Positions 8,133 to 18,700 of a DNA stretch of 64,000 nt are shown here, piece by piece. The position numbers and the translations under genes are program-made. Every line of letters starts with the position of its first letter. The first letter of the stretch is position 1. The notes below the pieces were generated by a model. That model worked only from the letters and a program-made list of their open reading frames with translations, made no database searches and was not told the origin of the DNA. The stretch spans positions 496,001 to 560,000 of the forward strand of contig JAHLKV010000003.1 in the NCBI GenBank assembly GCA_020444475.1. The letters run 5' to 3'. This stretch comes from a bacterium (GTDB lineage: Bacteria; Zixibacteria; MSB-5A5; GN15; FEB-12).

Positions 8133-8972
8133 CTACTCGCACCCCATCGCCTCCAGCAGTTCCAGCACCCGCACCGTGCTTATCACACCACCAAGATTGA
8201 GAAACTCGCGCTGACCGGCAGCATCGTCACGGTGCTGCGCAATCGAAGTCGTCAGCACCCCAATCACCCGAGCCGCCTGCTTCTCCAGACGGCTCTTGCT
8301 GTTGAATCCAAGCGGTGGATCGATATAAACCAATCCCCCGGAATTCCCTTCGTAGACGACCCCATCGATCAGGTACATGCCTTTTAAATCGACCGGATAC
8401 GAAGCCACCGTGCCGGAGCGAAGGATCGGGAAATCCCCCGTACCTGAGCTGTACCCTCGCGGATAGCCAAGATAGCTGACTTGCGAGCCGGGCTCCACTT
8501 CCATATCGGCAAACGCCCCCGCATCAGCGAGAAGCGCCTTGCTTGCCACACGAACCGTGAAGCCCGATGGTACCGGCACGGCTATCGCCGCCAAATCAAC
8601 TGCACTGTCGGGATGGACCGTAAACAGGTCGCGACCGTCTTTGCGAATCGGGACGGGATAGGAAAACACTTCGAACGTGCTGTCGGCGCCGAGCTTGCGA
8701 AGGTAAACATTGACCGTGTCCCCTTCGATGTTGTCGAACACATGCCGGTTGGAGACTAACACCGAGAGCGATTGATCATCCGTACCTGGACAATCGACAA
8801 AAAACCCGGTCGCAACGTCGCCGTCCGAGCCCACCAACCGATAAACGCACTCAAACACCTGTTCCGAGAAGGGAATGGTGAATGACTTGGCGTGACTGAT
8901 TGAGGCCCAGAACAGTACGGCAACCAACAACAGTCCGAAGGCCCTGCTTACGCTTGGTGTATTTGACTTCAT
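8133..8972 (-). CDS. secreted trypsin-like serine protease
   Basis: 279 residues. A signal peptide (about 1-28, ending SISHA) precedes a chymotrypsin-fold domain. The catalytic triad is visible: His77 in SNRHVFD, Asp126 in SAVDLAAI and Ser211 in EGNSGG. The protein is probably secreted to the periplasm or outside, and acts on proteins. No PDZ domain follows, unlike DegP/HtrA, so it resembles stand-alone trypsin-2 family members. The ATG at 8972 directly starts the signal peptide; a longer frame from 9020 would run back into the gyrA terminator, so it was rejected. Confidence 0.8.
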   Translation of the reverse strand: MKSNTPSVSRAFGLLLVAVLFWASISHAKSFTIPFSEQVFECVYRLVGSDGDVATGFFVDCPGTDDQSLSVLVSNRHVFDNIEGDTVNVYLRKLGADSTFEVFSYPVPIRKDGRDLFTVHPDSAVDLAAIAVPVPSGFTVRVASKALLADAGAFADMEVEPGSQVSYLGYPRGYSSGTGDFPILRSGTVASYPVDLKGMYLIDGVVYEGNSGGLVYIDPPLGFNSKSRLEKQAARVIGVLTTSIAQHRDDAAGQREFLNLGGVISTVRVLELLEAMGCE

Positions 8973-8976
8973 GGCA

Positions 8977-9012
8977 AGAAAAACTCCGACCGATCGTACA
9001 ACCGGCCGGAGT
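8977..9012 (-). terminator. intrinsic terminator of gyrA
   Basis: On the minus strand a 10-bp stem (actccggccg pairing with cggtcggagt, one G-U pair) encloses a 10-base loop and is followed by TTTTC. It sits 20 bases after the gyrA stop and just before the protease start, so the protease gene probably has its own promoter or depends on readthrough. Confidence 0.8.
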
Positions 9013-9031
9013 CGATACAATCGAGTATGAA

Positions 9032-11461
9032 CTAGTCCTCCGTGATCAGCCGGGCGACATCGGTGACCAGGTCGTCTTTCTTCAGCGAAATCAACCGCAC
9101 CCCCTGGGTGTTGCGGCCTATCACCTTGATGTCCTTGACACCCTGACGGTTGGCGATACCCTTCTTGGTAATCAGGATCAACTCGTCATTGTCGAGCACC
9201 TCGCGGATCGCGACCACCTCACCGTTGCGGCTGGAGGCCTTGATATTGATAATCCCCTTGCCGCCGCGGTTGGTGACGCGGTAATCGCCCAGCTCGGTCC
9301 GTTTGCCATAGCCGTTTTCAGTCACGACCAGCAGACTGGACTCGCCTTTCGAGGCCACCATATCTATCACGTAATCGCCGGGCGCGAGGTTGATCCCTTT
9401 CACACCGTAGGCCGTGCGACCCATCGGTCGGACATTCTCCTCACGGAAACGGATCGCCATGCCCTTGCGGGTACCGAGCACGATATCGTATGCCCCGTCG
9501 GTGATGACCGCGTCGATCATTTCATCTTCGACCGGCAGGTTCATGGCGTTGACACCCGCCTTGCGGGGATTGGAGAAAGCGTCGAGCGACGTCTTCTTGA
9601 CTATCCCCTTACGGGTAGCCATCATCACGAACTTGTCTTCGGCAAACTCCCGCACCTTGCAGAAGGCGGCGATATGCTCTTCTTTCGAAATCTGGCAGAG
9701 GTTGACGATCGGTTTGCCCTTGGCCAGCTTGCCGCCGGTGGGAATCTCGTGAACCTTCACCCAGTAGCACTGACCGCGATTCGAGAAAAAGAGGATGTAG
9801 TCGTGGGTCGAAGCCACAAACAGGTGCTCGGCAAAATCGTCTTCTTTCGTCTCGACTCCGATCACTCCCTTGCCGCCGCGCTGCTGGCGCCGATAGGCCG
9901 ATACCGACAGCCGCTTCACGTACCCCTGATGAGAGATCGTGATCACCATGTCTTCTTCGGCGATCAAATCCTCCATGGTCAGCTCGTCGGCCGCGTCCTG
10001 GATCTCGGTCCGGCGCTCATCGCCGTACTTGTCTCTCATCTCTTTCAGTTCATCTTTGATGATCTGCATCCGAAGGCCGCGGGAGTCGAGAATGCTTTTC
10101 AGCTTGGCGATCAGTTTGATCAGCTCCGCATACTCGTTTTCGATCTTCTCTCGCTCCAGGCCGGTCAGGCGCTGGAGGCGCATCTCGAGAATAGCGGTCG
10201 CCTGGCGCTCCGAGAGCTTGAACTTCTTCATCAAGCCTTCGCGGGCGCTCGGCGTGTCTTTCGACTTTTTGATCAGTTCGATAACGGCATCGATATTGTC
10301 CAGCGCGATCCGGTAACCTTCGAGAATGTGCGCACGGTCTTCCGCCTTGCGAAGATCATATTCGGTTCGCCGGACCACCACTTCGTGGCGATGATCGACA
10401 AAGGCCTGAATCATCTGCTTGAGCGAAAGAGTCACCGGCACACCGTGGTCCAGACCGAGCATCTGCACGGAGAAAGTCTGCTGCATGGTGGTGTGCGCAT
10501 ACAACTGGTTGAGGACCACTTCGGGCGGCATGTCGCGCTTGAGTTCTATCACGATCCGCATACCGTCACGGTCGGATTCATCGCGAAGGTCGGAGATGCC
10601 GTCGATCTTTTTATCCCGTACGAGATCGGCGATCTTCAGGATCAGATTGTTTTTGTTAACCTGGTAGGGGATCTCGGTAATGACGATCGAGTCCTTGCCG
10701 TTTTTTCCGTGTTCGGTAAGCGCCTTGGCGCGCACCGGAATATGTCCCTTTCCGGTTTCATACGCCTGACGGATCCCTTCGCGACCGTTGATAATACCGC
10801 CGGTCGGGAAGTCGGGCCCCGGGACAATCCTCATCAGATCGAGATTGGTGCACTCGGGATTGTCGATCACGTGCACGATGGCATCGACTATCTCCCGAAG
10901 GTTGTGCGGCGGGGTGTTGGTCGCCATACCGACTGCGATACCCGAAGTGCCGTTGCAGAGCAGGTTGGGAAATTTCGCCGGCAGGACACGCGGCTCTTTG
11001 AGAGTGCCGTCGTAATTGTCCATAAACGGGACGGTTTCTTTCTCCAGGTCGGCCAGCATCTCGACCGCGATCGGCGTCAGACGCGCCTCCGTGTAACGCA
11101 TGGCCGCCGCTTCGTCGCCGTCGATGGAGCCGAAGTTCCCCTGACCGTCGACCAGCGGATAACGCATATTGAAATCCTGAGCCATACGGACCAGGGTCGG
11201 ATAAACAACCTGTTCGCCGTGCGGGTGATAGTTGCCCGAGGTGTCGCCGGCGATCTTGGCGCACTTACGGTGCGCCCGGCCGGGGATCAGATTGAGATCG
11301 TGCATCGCCACCAGGATGCGCCGGTTCGACGGTTTCATGCCGTCGCGAATATCCGGCAGGGCCCGGTTGGTGATGACCGACATCGAGTAGTCGAGATATG
11401 AAGAGCGCATCTCCTCTTCGAGGAAGATTTTTTCGACGCGCTGGCGTTCAAGTGCGGACAT
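9032..11461 (-). CDS. gyrA: DNA gyrase subunit A
   Basis: 809 residues, full length for GyrA. The N-terminal breakage-reunion domain has the active-site tyrosine at residue 123 (MRYTEARL). The C-terminal beta-pinwheel carries the GyrA box RQQRGGKG and a second NRGGKG, which separates it from ParC. With GyrB it introduces negative supercoils using ATP; gyrB is not in this window. At the quinolone-pocket positions it reads [10 protein letters not shown], i.e. Gln where E. coli has Ser83 and Pro where it has Asp87. A sigma-70-like promoter and an intrinsic terminator bracket it as a single-gene transcript. Confidence 0.97.
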   Translation of the reverse strand: MSALERQRVEKIFLEEEMRSSYLDYSMSVITNRALPDIRDGMKPSNRRILVAMHDLNLIPGRAHRKCAKIAGDTSGNYHPHGEQVVYPTLVRMAQDFNMRYPLVDGQGNFGSIDGDEAAAMRYTEARLTPIAVEMLADLEKETVPFMDNYDGTLKEPRVLPAKFPNLLCNGTSGIAVGMATNTPPHNLREIVDAIVHVIDNPECTNLDLMRIVPGPDFPTGGIINGREGIRQAYETGKGHIPVRAKALTEHGKNGKDSIVITEIPYQVNKNNLILKIADLVRDKKIDGISDLRDESDRDGMRIVIELKRDMPPEVVLNQLYAHTTMQQTFSVQMLGLDHGVPVTLSLKQMIQAFVDHRHEVVVRRTEYDLRKAEDRAHILEGYRIALDNIDAVIELIKKSKDTPSAREGLMKKFKLSERQATAILEMRLQRLTGLEREKIENEYAELIKLIAKLKSILDSRGLRMQIIKDELKEMRDKYGDERRTEIQDAADELTMEDLIAEEDMVITISHQGYVKRLSVSAYRRQQRGGKGVIGVETKEDDFAEHLFVASTHDYILFFSNRGQCYWVKVHEIPTGGKLAKGKPIVNLCQISKEEHIAAFCKVREFAEDKFVMMATRKGIVKKTSLDAFSNPRKAGVNAMNLPVEDEMIDAVITDGAYDIVLGTRKGMAIRFREENVRPMGRTAYGVKGINLAPGDYVIDMVASKGESSLLVVTENGYGKRTELGDYRVTNRGGKGIINIKASSRNGEVVAIREVLDNDELILITKKGIANRQGVKDIKVIGRNTQGVRLISLKKDDLVTDVARLITED

Positions 11462-11513
11462 AGTGTGAGATATCCTTATCAGTTACAACGGACTGCGTTT
11501 ACGAACAGCCTGT

Positions 11514-11542
11514 AGTATACGAGAAAAAAATGCCCGGCGCAA
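11514..11542 (-). promoter_or_regulatory. candidate promoter of gyrA
   Basis: On the minus strand TTGCGC, 17 bases, then TATACT (five of six matches to the -10 consensus). The -10 is about 53 bases upstream of the gyrA start. The -35 is only half consensus. Confidence 0.45.
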
Positions 11543-11601
11543 TTAAAAACACCCCCACAGACGCCACCTAAACCACTGTGAAACAAGTAGTTATCGAAGG
11601 A

Positions 11602-12060
11602 TCAGGAGCTTTCACGCGCGAAGTAGATGAAGTCGAGCGCAGGCGGCGCCGACCCCGCCTCGCGTATCGATGCCACTATCTGCCCACGGTGGTGCGTCCC
11701 GTGATTAACGACATGGGCGAGAATGTCCGAAAGGACCGACTTCTTCGGATCCCCCGACAATGTACTGTAAGACTTAACCTCGAGTAACTGCTCAACCGTC
11801 AGTGAATCCAGAAAGGCGAGCCAGAGTCGATGGCTTCCCTCGTTGAGACGAGCGATCTCATCGAGCTGCTTCGCCGCGAAAACATCCTCCGCAAACACCT
11901 TGCCCTCCGCCCTCGCTCGCCAAAGGAACTCAACCTGCACGATGTGCGTCAGGCGATCGAGTGTCTTCGGCGGCGCTTCGGCCAACGAGCCCAGGCGTTC
12001 GATAAGCTGGCTGTTTGCCCAGTGATTGTACTCAAAAAGGCGCGTGAAATAGTCGAGCAC
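11602..12060 (-). CDS. DinB-family metal-dependent four-helix protein
   Basis: 152 residues, all helical. It opens YFTRLFEYNHWANSQLIERL, which is the DinB/YfiT signature, and has HVVNHGTHHRGQI near residues 115-127 with the conserved histidines that bind the metal along with an earlier His (about 39). Family members include thiol transferases and DNA-damage-induced proteins; the reaction here is unknown. It starts at a GTG with GGAGG six bases upstream. It is the last gene of the leftward run starting at 14283-14900. Confidence 0.85.
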   Translation of the reverse strand: MLDYFTRLFEYNHWANSQLIERLGSLAEAPPKTLDRLTHIVQVEFLWRARAEGKVFAEDVFAAKQLDEIARLNEGSHRLWLAFLDSLTVEQLLEVKSYSTLSGDPKKSVLSDILAHVVNHGTHHRGQIVASIREAGSAPPALDFIYFARESS

Positions 12061-12146
12061 GGCCGTCCTCCGTGTGTTCGTTGTAGTACAGAGTGTAGTA
12101 ATTTGAACACCGGAAGGTCTCGGGAGTTCGACCTATGATCGGCAGG

Positions 12147-12653
12147 CTAGTGCGGCTGACGCACCACGCGGGATCGGTGACCCCCTTTGGTGTTTACTTC
12201 AACGTAGTTCTGGATGACGATGTCCCAGTCCAGAAAGTGCATGACATTGGGAATTTCGCGGGCCACCACCGCCGCCTTGCGGAGGGTCGAGATTTCCTGC
12301 TTGATGGGACCGAGTTCTTCCAACCACGACGGTTTCCCGGTTTCGCGGAAGACTGTCGCAACCACATACCGGTCGAGATAGCGAGCACGTTGGTAGGCAT
12401 CCATGTCCCGACAGAGCCGAACCGACCTCTCCACCTGATGTATCATGCCAACTCGGAAATCGAGCGACACCTTGAAAGTGACGAGATACTGATCGTCGTT
12501 GATCGCCTCGGCGCGCTCCTCGCGAGTGTGCTCGAAGAGCTCGCGAAGGCGCTCGACTGCCTGCTTCGGGCCGGAGGCGTCAAGCAGGGCCCGCCCCTGA
12601 TTCTTGACGAACTCCACTACCCCTTCAGCATAGTTGAACTTGTAGATCATACC
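12147..12653 (-). CDS. hypothetical protein
   Basis: 168 residues from the first internal ATG after the carboxypeptidase gene (MIYKFNYAEGVVEFVKNQG). The sequence is mostly charged and helical, with a conserved-looking core DDQYLVTFKVSLDFRVGMIHQVERS and a C-terminal TLRKAAVVAREIPNVMHFLDW. No signal peptide and no family recognised. The frame stays open upstream but there it overlaps the real carboxypeptidase gene, so the start was placed at 12653, 29 bases after that stop. No strong ribosome site precedes it. Confidence 0.6.
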   Translation of the reverse strand, partial: GMIYKFNYAEGVVEFVKNQGRALLDASGPKQAVERLRELFEHTREERAEAINDDQYLVTFKVSLDFRVGMIHQVERSVRLCRDMDAYQRARYLDRYVVATVFRETGKPSWLEELGPIKQEISTLRKAAVVAREIPNVMHFLDWDIVIQNYVEVNTKGGHRSRVVRQPH

Positions 12654-12681
12654 GATAGAATCGGCGGGATGAGGCGTGGAG

Positions 12682-13305
12682 TTAAGGCCGATGGCGTCGG
12701 AGAGTTGTTTCAGTGGTTTCCGGCGCTCCAATATAGAGCCAGTGCCAGGGCTCCCAGTGGATGCCTCCCTCGAAGTCCTCAGAGTAGGACTCCACAAATC
12801 CATACTCGGTGGCGTGTTCCATGAGCCAGCGGTACTTTTTGGATCGTGCGAACGAGGGGTCCGAAGGCACCAGGTCGAGCGCCCGACCGGTGTGGTGCTG
12901 GCTGTAGCCGGGTGGAGCGACATTCTTGATGATCTCGGAGAAGTCACGCCCCTCGGCCAGTCGCCGGGCGATAAGCCGCCGCTGGAACGACGGCGACCGA
13001 AAGCCGGAATCGGCCGTTAACTCCACACTGTCCCGACGGGCGTGTGCCGCCATCACGACGAACGCCCGGCGCGTCTCGGGCGTGACGTAAATGCGGTAAT
13101 CTTCGAAAGTCAGGGAATCGGGAAGGCGAACCAATTGGCTCGGTTTGGCGATATCCGCGCTGTCAAGTCGGTGACCGCACCAGGGAGCACCCACCCGATA
13201 GGAGACCGAGTCGATGACTATCGACTCGGAACACTCGCCCCGGACCGTGCCGGTCGCCGAAAAGAGAGCGACCAGCATGACCGGTATCAGTAGTCCGGCG
13301 GCCAC
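12682..13305 (-). CDS. D-alanyl-D-alanine carboxypeptidase, VanY/M15B type
   Basis: 207 residues: signal peptide (about 1-23) then an M15 zinc peptidase domain. Diagnostic motifs are SGFRS (about 99-103), SQHHTGRALDL (Zn ligands His and Asp) and EPWHW (general base Glu and third ligand His). It should trim the terminal D-Ala from peptidoglycan stem peptides in the periplasm. It starts at a GTG one base after the stop of the flavin-reductase-like gene, so it is translationally linked; an in-frame ATG lies nine codons on. Confidence 0.85.
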   Translation of the reverse strand: MAAGLLIPVMLVALFSATGTVRGECSESIVIDSVSYRVGAPWCGHRLDSADIAKPSQLVRLPDSLTFEDYRIYVTPETRRAFVVMAAHARRDSVELTADSGFRSPSFQRRLIARRLAEGRDFSEIIKNVAPPGYSQHHTGRALDLVPSDPSFARSKKYRWLMEHATEYGFVESYSEDFEGGIHWEPWHWLYIGAPETTETTLRRHRP

Positions 13306-13306
13306 G

Positions 13307-13789
13307 CTAGCCGGCGTAGTGCAGTTTGGAGCCCGATGTCGTCAGGATCGGCCCGTCATGGCTCAGTTCGCCGCCGACCACCTCAGCGACAAAAACCGTA
13401 TGATTGCCGGCCTTGACGCGCTCAACGATCTTGCAGTCCAGATAGCCGATCGCGCCGTTGAGTCGCGGTGTTCCCGTAACCGTCGTAGCAGAGATATCTT
13501 TGGCCTGCAGTTTGTCGTACCCCGACTCGGCCGGGCCGTAATATGTCTTGGCAGTGGCCAGGCCGCTCTCGGGAAGAATGTTGATCACATAAGCATCGAG
13601 ATCATTCAACTGCCAGGCCGATTTGTGCTTGTTGTGCACCGCCGCCGCAACCATCGGCGGCTCCGACGAAACCTGCATCACCCAGCTGGCGGTAAACGCA
13701 TTGCCGTCGGCCCCTTTCCCCATCGACATCACATAGATGCCGTATTCGAGCTTGCGAAGAACCTTCTTGATATCCTTTTCGTCGGCCAT
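13307..13789 (-). CDS. flavin reductase-like FMN-binding protein
   Basis: 160 residues of the flavin_reduct split-barrel fold (HpaC/flavoredoxin type). Typical pieces are LRKLEYGIYVMSMG, NAFTASWVMQVSSEPPMVAAA with the phosphate-binding TASW, and AGNHTVFVAEVVGGEL near the end. Members bind FMN and either reduce free flavin with NAD(P)H or carry electrons. Partner unknown. GAGGG precedes the ATG. It is one base from the downstream carboxypeptidase gene. Confidence 0.85.
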   Translation of the reverse strand: MADEKDIKKVLRKLEYGIYVMSMGKGADGNAFTASWVMQVSSEPPMVAAAVHNKHKSAWQLNDLDAYVINILPESGLATAKTYYGPAESGYDKLQAKDISATTVTGTPRLNGAIGYLDCKIVERVKAGNHTVFVAEVVGGELSHDGPILTTSGSKLHYAG

Positions 13790-13854
13790 GCCGGAAGCCC
13801 TCTCGTATAGTCATGCGTTTCTAGTTGCTGCCACGGACAACCGCTGTGCGGGTC

Positions 13855-14283
13855 TCAGTCTATGGAAACTACGGTGATATCAAACGTCAGGTCCTTGCCG
13901 CTCAGCGGATGGTTGGCATCGAGCGTGATTTCAGACTCGTTGATATCGTCTACCTTCACGGTAAGCTGCTGTCCGTCGGAGCGCTGCAGCGTGAGATGAT
14001 CACCTTTTTTGGGGTTGAAGTCGAGATTCAGATCCTTCAGCGCGATTTTCATGATGTTCTCTTCGCGATGCGGGCCATACGCTTTGTCGGACTCGATCGT
14101 AAAAGACTTCGACTCCCCCTGTTCCATCCCCATCACGGCCTCTTCGAAACCCGGGATCACCTGCTGGTTGCCAAGTGTGAACTCAAGCGGGTCGCGCCCT
14201 TCCGAAGAATCAAACACTGTCCCGTCGGTCAGCTTTCCCGTGTAGTTGATCTTGACCTTGTCGCCGTTCTTTGCACCAGCCAT
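13855..14283 (-). CDS. FKBP-type peptidyl-prolyl isomerase, SlyD-like
   Basis: 142 residues. The FKBP core is clear (DKVKINYTGKLTDGTVFDSS, PLEFTLGNQQVIPGFEEAV), with an insert-in-flap region (about 70-125: YGPHREENI to NESEITLDANHPLSG) as in SlyD. The histidine-rich metal tail of E. coli SlyD is missing. It should catalyse cis-trans isomerisation of prolyl bonds and act as a chaperone in the cytoplasm. AAAGGAG eight bases before the ATG at 14283 decides this start over an ATG 13 codons upstream. Confidence 0.9.
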   Translation of the reverse strand: MAGAKNGDKVKINYTGKLTDGTVFDSSEGRDPLEFTLGNQQVIPGFEEAVMGMEQGESKSFTIESDKAYGPHREENIMKIALKDLNLDFNPKKGDHLTLQRSDGQQLTVKVDDINESEITLDANHPLSGKDLTFDITVVSID

Positions 14284-14408
14284 CGGACTGACTCCTTTCA
14301 GTATGCGGTTTCCTGCAGCCACCGCCCGAGTTCATTCCGACAGCAACCGTACACCACAACGTGTTGTCTAAATTCGATCTTTGCGAACAAATGGGTTCGA
14401 GATTTACT

Positions 14409-14900
14409 TTAATGCTCCTGGAGGATGGTCGGTTCCTCGGTATTCAAATCGACCCACACCTGAAACCAGGAACCGGGCGGCAGGCCGACCGGCGATACTG
14501 CGCTATACCAGTACTCCGCACTCGTGCGGGCGTCATTCCCTTGATTCTCCGGCTGGAAGCCGATGTAATTCACCAGAATGATATACGTCCCGTTGTCGTT
14601 GATACCGACAAACTGCCGAAAGAAGCCGTCCAGGCGGTCCTCGATACCCGGATGTTTTCGGCTAATCTCTTCCACCGCAATCGCATCCGCAGTCATCACC
14701 TGTCGTCGATCAGGCGTAAACAGGATTACGTCGCTCCCGGCCAGTCCAAGTTCAGACAGATCGACATCACTCACGATCACCCAGGAAAACGGGTCTTCGG
14801 AAACCGTCGCAGAACTTGTGCTCTCGTCGCGATGTGAACAGGACTGCACAGTCAGTACCAGGACCAGAGCCACAAGCAGTACATATATTTGAGTCTTCAC
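14409..14900 (-). CDS. predicted lipoprotein
   Basis: 163 residues starting at a GTG with GGAG eight bases upstream. A hydrophobic signal (YVLLVALVLVLTVQSC) ends in a lipobox cysteine at about residue 21. The mature domain includes VIVSDVDLSELGLAGSDVI, RQVMTADAIAVEEI and NDNGTYIILVNYIGFQPENQG; the function is not recognised. It is followed on the same strand by the FKBP gene after about 125 bases. Confidence 0.7.
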   Translation of the reverse strand: MKTQIYVLLVALVLVLTVQSCSHRDESTSSATVSEDPFSWVIVSDVDLSELGLAGSDVILFTPDRRQVMTADAIAVEEISRKHPGIEDRLDGFFRQFVGINDNGTYIILVNYIGFQPENQGNDARTSAEYWYSAVSPVGLPPGSWFQVWVDLNTEEPTILQEH

Positions 14901-15731
14901 AGCACACGCTCCTTGCCGATGGGTTACCCAAGACATACGATATCTGGACCGGGTTGCAAAGCAAAAAGTGGCTCATTCGAGGGCTGGAACAGGGTGATGC
15001 GACGATGAGCAGGGGAATGATATCGCCACTCACTCACACGACAAAACAGACTGAATTAGTCAAATATAGACGGAGAAGGTGATTCGCAAAATCTGCGGAG
15101 TGCGCGGGTTTTCGGCGACCTCACACGCCGCTCACTCGGAAAAATGTTAACAATTATGCTTGAAAATTCGTCTCTATTCTGTATTATTAGAGCGGTAGGA
15201 ATCGGAAACAGCCCGGAAGGACGATCACCTGGAGTAACACTGAAGAGATCGCGCTACCTGCGTATGTTCCTATCTAACTACGGCTTGTTTGACTAACACC
15301 ATGGCTCCTGCGGCCCGATTGATTAATCGCCTCACATCTATCGGACAGCACAGTTTGACAATGGAGCCTATTTCCGAAACCGTGTCTCGGTGATTCGGAG
15401 TCGCTGGTGAGCTGAACCGGCTGACCGGAACGACACAAGAGCTGAAAAGAACTAGATGTCATTGTCCTTTACAAAACGCAAATCGAACTATCACCATTCC
15501 AGTTTTCGGGTCGTATGTGACCAGCATCGACCCGCGCTCAGAGGCGTCAGGCGATTAGGCGCCGGAAAGGGAGGTGCCGCGGGATCTACCGGAGCATAGG
15601 ATGCGTTCCGCTCGGCCATCGGCCCGAGAAGGACGCGGGCAATTGGACTGATTACAAAAACTGCTATAGGAATTGCACACACGGTGTGCACAAACACGTA
15701 ACAGCGTAAGGGCGCTCGAAAGGAGCAAGGA
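14901..15731. other. 830-base region without a gene
   Basis: Separates a leftward lipoprotein gene from the rightward dockerin-tailed protein. It is less GC-rich near 15,040-15,200. A good sigma-70-like promoter sits at 15160-15187 and would give an untranslated leader of about 540 bases. A short palindrome, gcacac-acg-gtgtgc (15674-15688), lies just before the start codon. No riboswitch class was recognised in the leader. Confidence 0.5.
15160..15187 (+). promoter_or_regulatory. candidate sigma-70-type promoter
   Basis: TTGAAA, 16-base spacer, TATTAT, in the most AT-rich part of the gap. It points at the secreted-protein gene that starts at 15732. Confidence 0.45.
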
Positions 15732-18700
15732 ATGACGAAAAGGGTATTAGCCGTGGCGGTTGTCGTGCTGCTGGTGGTAGCCTTCGTTACTACCCCGGCG
15801 TTTGCCGACAAGTATCGCCCGGAGAAGAAACGTGACGCGAGAATTCAGACGGCTGCGGACTTCTCGTTCCGGAATCCCCTTCCGGTCGAGAACAACAACG
15901 TGGCCGGTACGCCTGATCGTACCTCCACTCAGTCGTCGCTGGGTGACCCCAACATCTCCGATTCTCCGGGATCGGTTATGGGCTTCACCTACTACGAACT
16001 GCAGAAAAACGGTGCTATCGGCCGTCGCGTCGAGAACCGCGGTGGGGCACAGATCCATGTGACCCTTACTTCGGCTCTGGATGCTGCGTACGCCAGCCGT
16101 TATCAGGTGTACAACTTCTATGATCCGGTCAGCGGTTCCGCTATCGGCAACCAGTTCCAGACTGGACCGGGCTCGACCCGTTCGGGCTTTGGCGGCATCG
16201 ACGTCATCCCGTACTCGAGCGGTGTTTTCGATACCCGTGCCGTCGTAACCGGTCACTACACTCGCAGCGATACCCGCGCCGAGGCCAACTTTCAGGATCC
16301 TGACACCGGCCCGGGCGTGTTCGATTTCAAGACCATCGCCGAGAGCGACGAGCCGGCGGGTGCCGTCACCGGTACCAACCCGCTCTGGCCGATCATCGAG
16401 TATCACAATAACGGCGCCAACGACTACGTCTACATCGTTGCCATGGGTGACGGTATTGGTGCTCCCTTGAACCAGGATACGGACAACCTGTACTTCTTCC
16501 GCAAGGCCGGAACCGATACCGCCGGCGCGTGGGAAGGCACCATCCTGGATACGGTCGCTGCCCAGAGCTACTCGATTGCTTCCTCCCGCACCACGCAGAA
16601 GGTTGCGGTGGCCTACTATCAGTACCAGGGAGCAAGTGCCTGGGACGCCGGCTGGCGTGCCGATGTCGTCTACAAAGAGTCGACCGACATGGGCGCCACC
16701 TGGCCGGCCACGTATACCAACGTGACCAACCATCCCGCCCCTGCTTCGCAGACCGATACGGTCCTCACGTTCCCGGTCGGGCAGGAAACGTCCTGTCTGT
16801 ATGACTCCAATGACAACCTGCACATCGTCTGGAAGTCTGGTGTCTTCACGGACAGCAGCATGTTCTTCTCGGCACAGGCCTGGCATTGGGCGGAGCATAT
16901 CGGAACCCTGAATCAGATCACCAGGCACTGGTGGAATGATGACGGCCCGGATTGCGGTAACGGCAGCAACAACTCGGCCACCGGTAACAAGATCAGCATT
17001 GCCGAGTGCGATGGTAATCTGTACACCGTCTGGTCGCAGGCCAACGATGTCGATGCCGGTCTCTACGACGACTGCGCCAACGGCGTGGCCGCCGGTGGTG
17101 GCGTCTCCATCAACTGGACCGGCAACCACGAGCTGTATATGTCGGTTTCGACGGATCTCGACGGTACCGCCTGGGATGCTCGCCGCAACCTGACCAACAG
17201 CTACAACCCGGCCTGTTCGCTCAGCACCAGCACGCGTGGTGAGTGTAACGACGACATTATGGGTACGCTCTCCCGCTATGGCCAGGACATCAGCCTGCTC
17301 GGTCTCACCGAAGGCGACTACCCGGCCATCGCGATCGTCGATGTCGACCCGAGCTACACCGGTACCAGCTACCTCGATATCACCTACGTCAACGACGAAA
17401 TGCCGTCGATTTCGGTCTACGAGTGGAGCACAACCTCCGGCTTCCAGGGTCCGGCGACCCGCAACAACGCCAAGTGGTTCCGCATTCCGTGCGTGGACCC
17501 GGTTGTTGAGGCTCAGCTCGATCTCAACATCAACAGCATCGGATATCCGTCCTACACCCGGCACGGTATTCCGTATTCGTTCTACCTGAAGATTGAAAAC
17601 CTCGGTAACCTCGGTCTCAGCGTGACCGGTATCACCGAGAACGAGACCAGCGGCCCGTCCGGCTGGCTCGATGTCTTCCCGACCACTCTCAGCGTCCCGC
17701 CGACCGGTGGCAAGGACTCCGTCCAGGTCACCCTGAACGCCGGTGGCGTGGTCAACAGCCCGGGTACCGTGGTTAGCCTCAACGGTTCGCTCGACTTCCT
17801 GTCGAACGCCGCTGTAGGCACCGTTACTTTCACGATCGACAACTTCATCGTGGCCGATACCATCGTCGGCGTTACCTACGACACCATCTCGACCGGTTGC
17901 ATCCGTCTGGCCGTGGGCCGCAACGGTAACATGGGCAACCAGGGTGGCGAAGAAGGTACTGCCAACATGGACTTCTATCTGTCCGGCGACGAGTGTGACA
18001 CGGTTCCGACCGGCGTCACTGACACGCTGCTGGGCGATGCCAGCGTCTACATGTATGACGGTTCGCCGATCATCATGTCCGGCACGCTGGGCAACCTGAC
18101 CGCCTCCTGGTCAATCTTCCAGGACGGCTTCGAGACCGAATACGGCTTCAAGCCCGTTTCCGGTATGACCGACCAGGGTCCGGTCACCGGCGCCAACTAT
18201 GACGGTTGGACCTCCGGTACCTTCGTGACCACCGACTCGGCCATCGCGGTCGAGAAGACCTGGTACGCTCCGACTGCCGGCGGCGACAGCTGCAATTTCA
18301 TTATCCAGGGCATGAAGATTTACTCGTATGACGGCGCCGCGCATAACGACCTCGTCATCGGTGAAGCCATGGACTGGGATGTTCCGTCCGATACCGGCTC
18401 CAACAACGCCGGCGGCTTCGACCCGACTCAGAACTACATCTATCTCCGCGGTGCGGAGTACGATGCTGATCCGGTCGAATGTCAGCAGAACAGTGCCCGT
18501 TGGGGCGGCGCCGGCTTCGTCGGCTGGTTCACGCAGCTCGATGGCACCTTCATGGACGGCAACGACGGTCTGAACTACTACGGTATGTACACCGCGTTGA
18601 ACGAGGACTTCGTGTATCCGCGTCCGGCGCGCCTCGAGGGTGGTTTCGACCCCGACGAGCTGTACACCAACATGACGGATAACAGCGGTCTTGTTGCCTC

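Noticed and set aside
8900..11401. 833-codon open frame on the plus strand
   Set aside because: It is the antisense shadow of gyrA, which has clear domains, promoter and terminator on the other strand.
15747..17564. 605-codon open frame on the minus strand
   Set aside because: Antisense shadow of the dockerin-tailed protein; low-complexity translation rich in Val, Asp, Gly and Arg, without a ribosome site.
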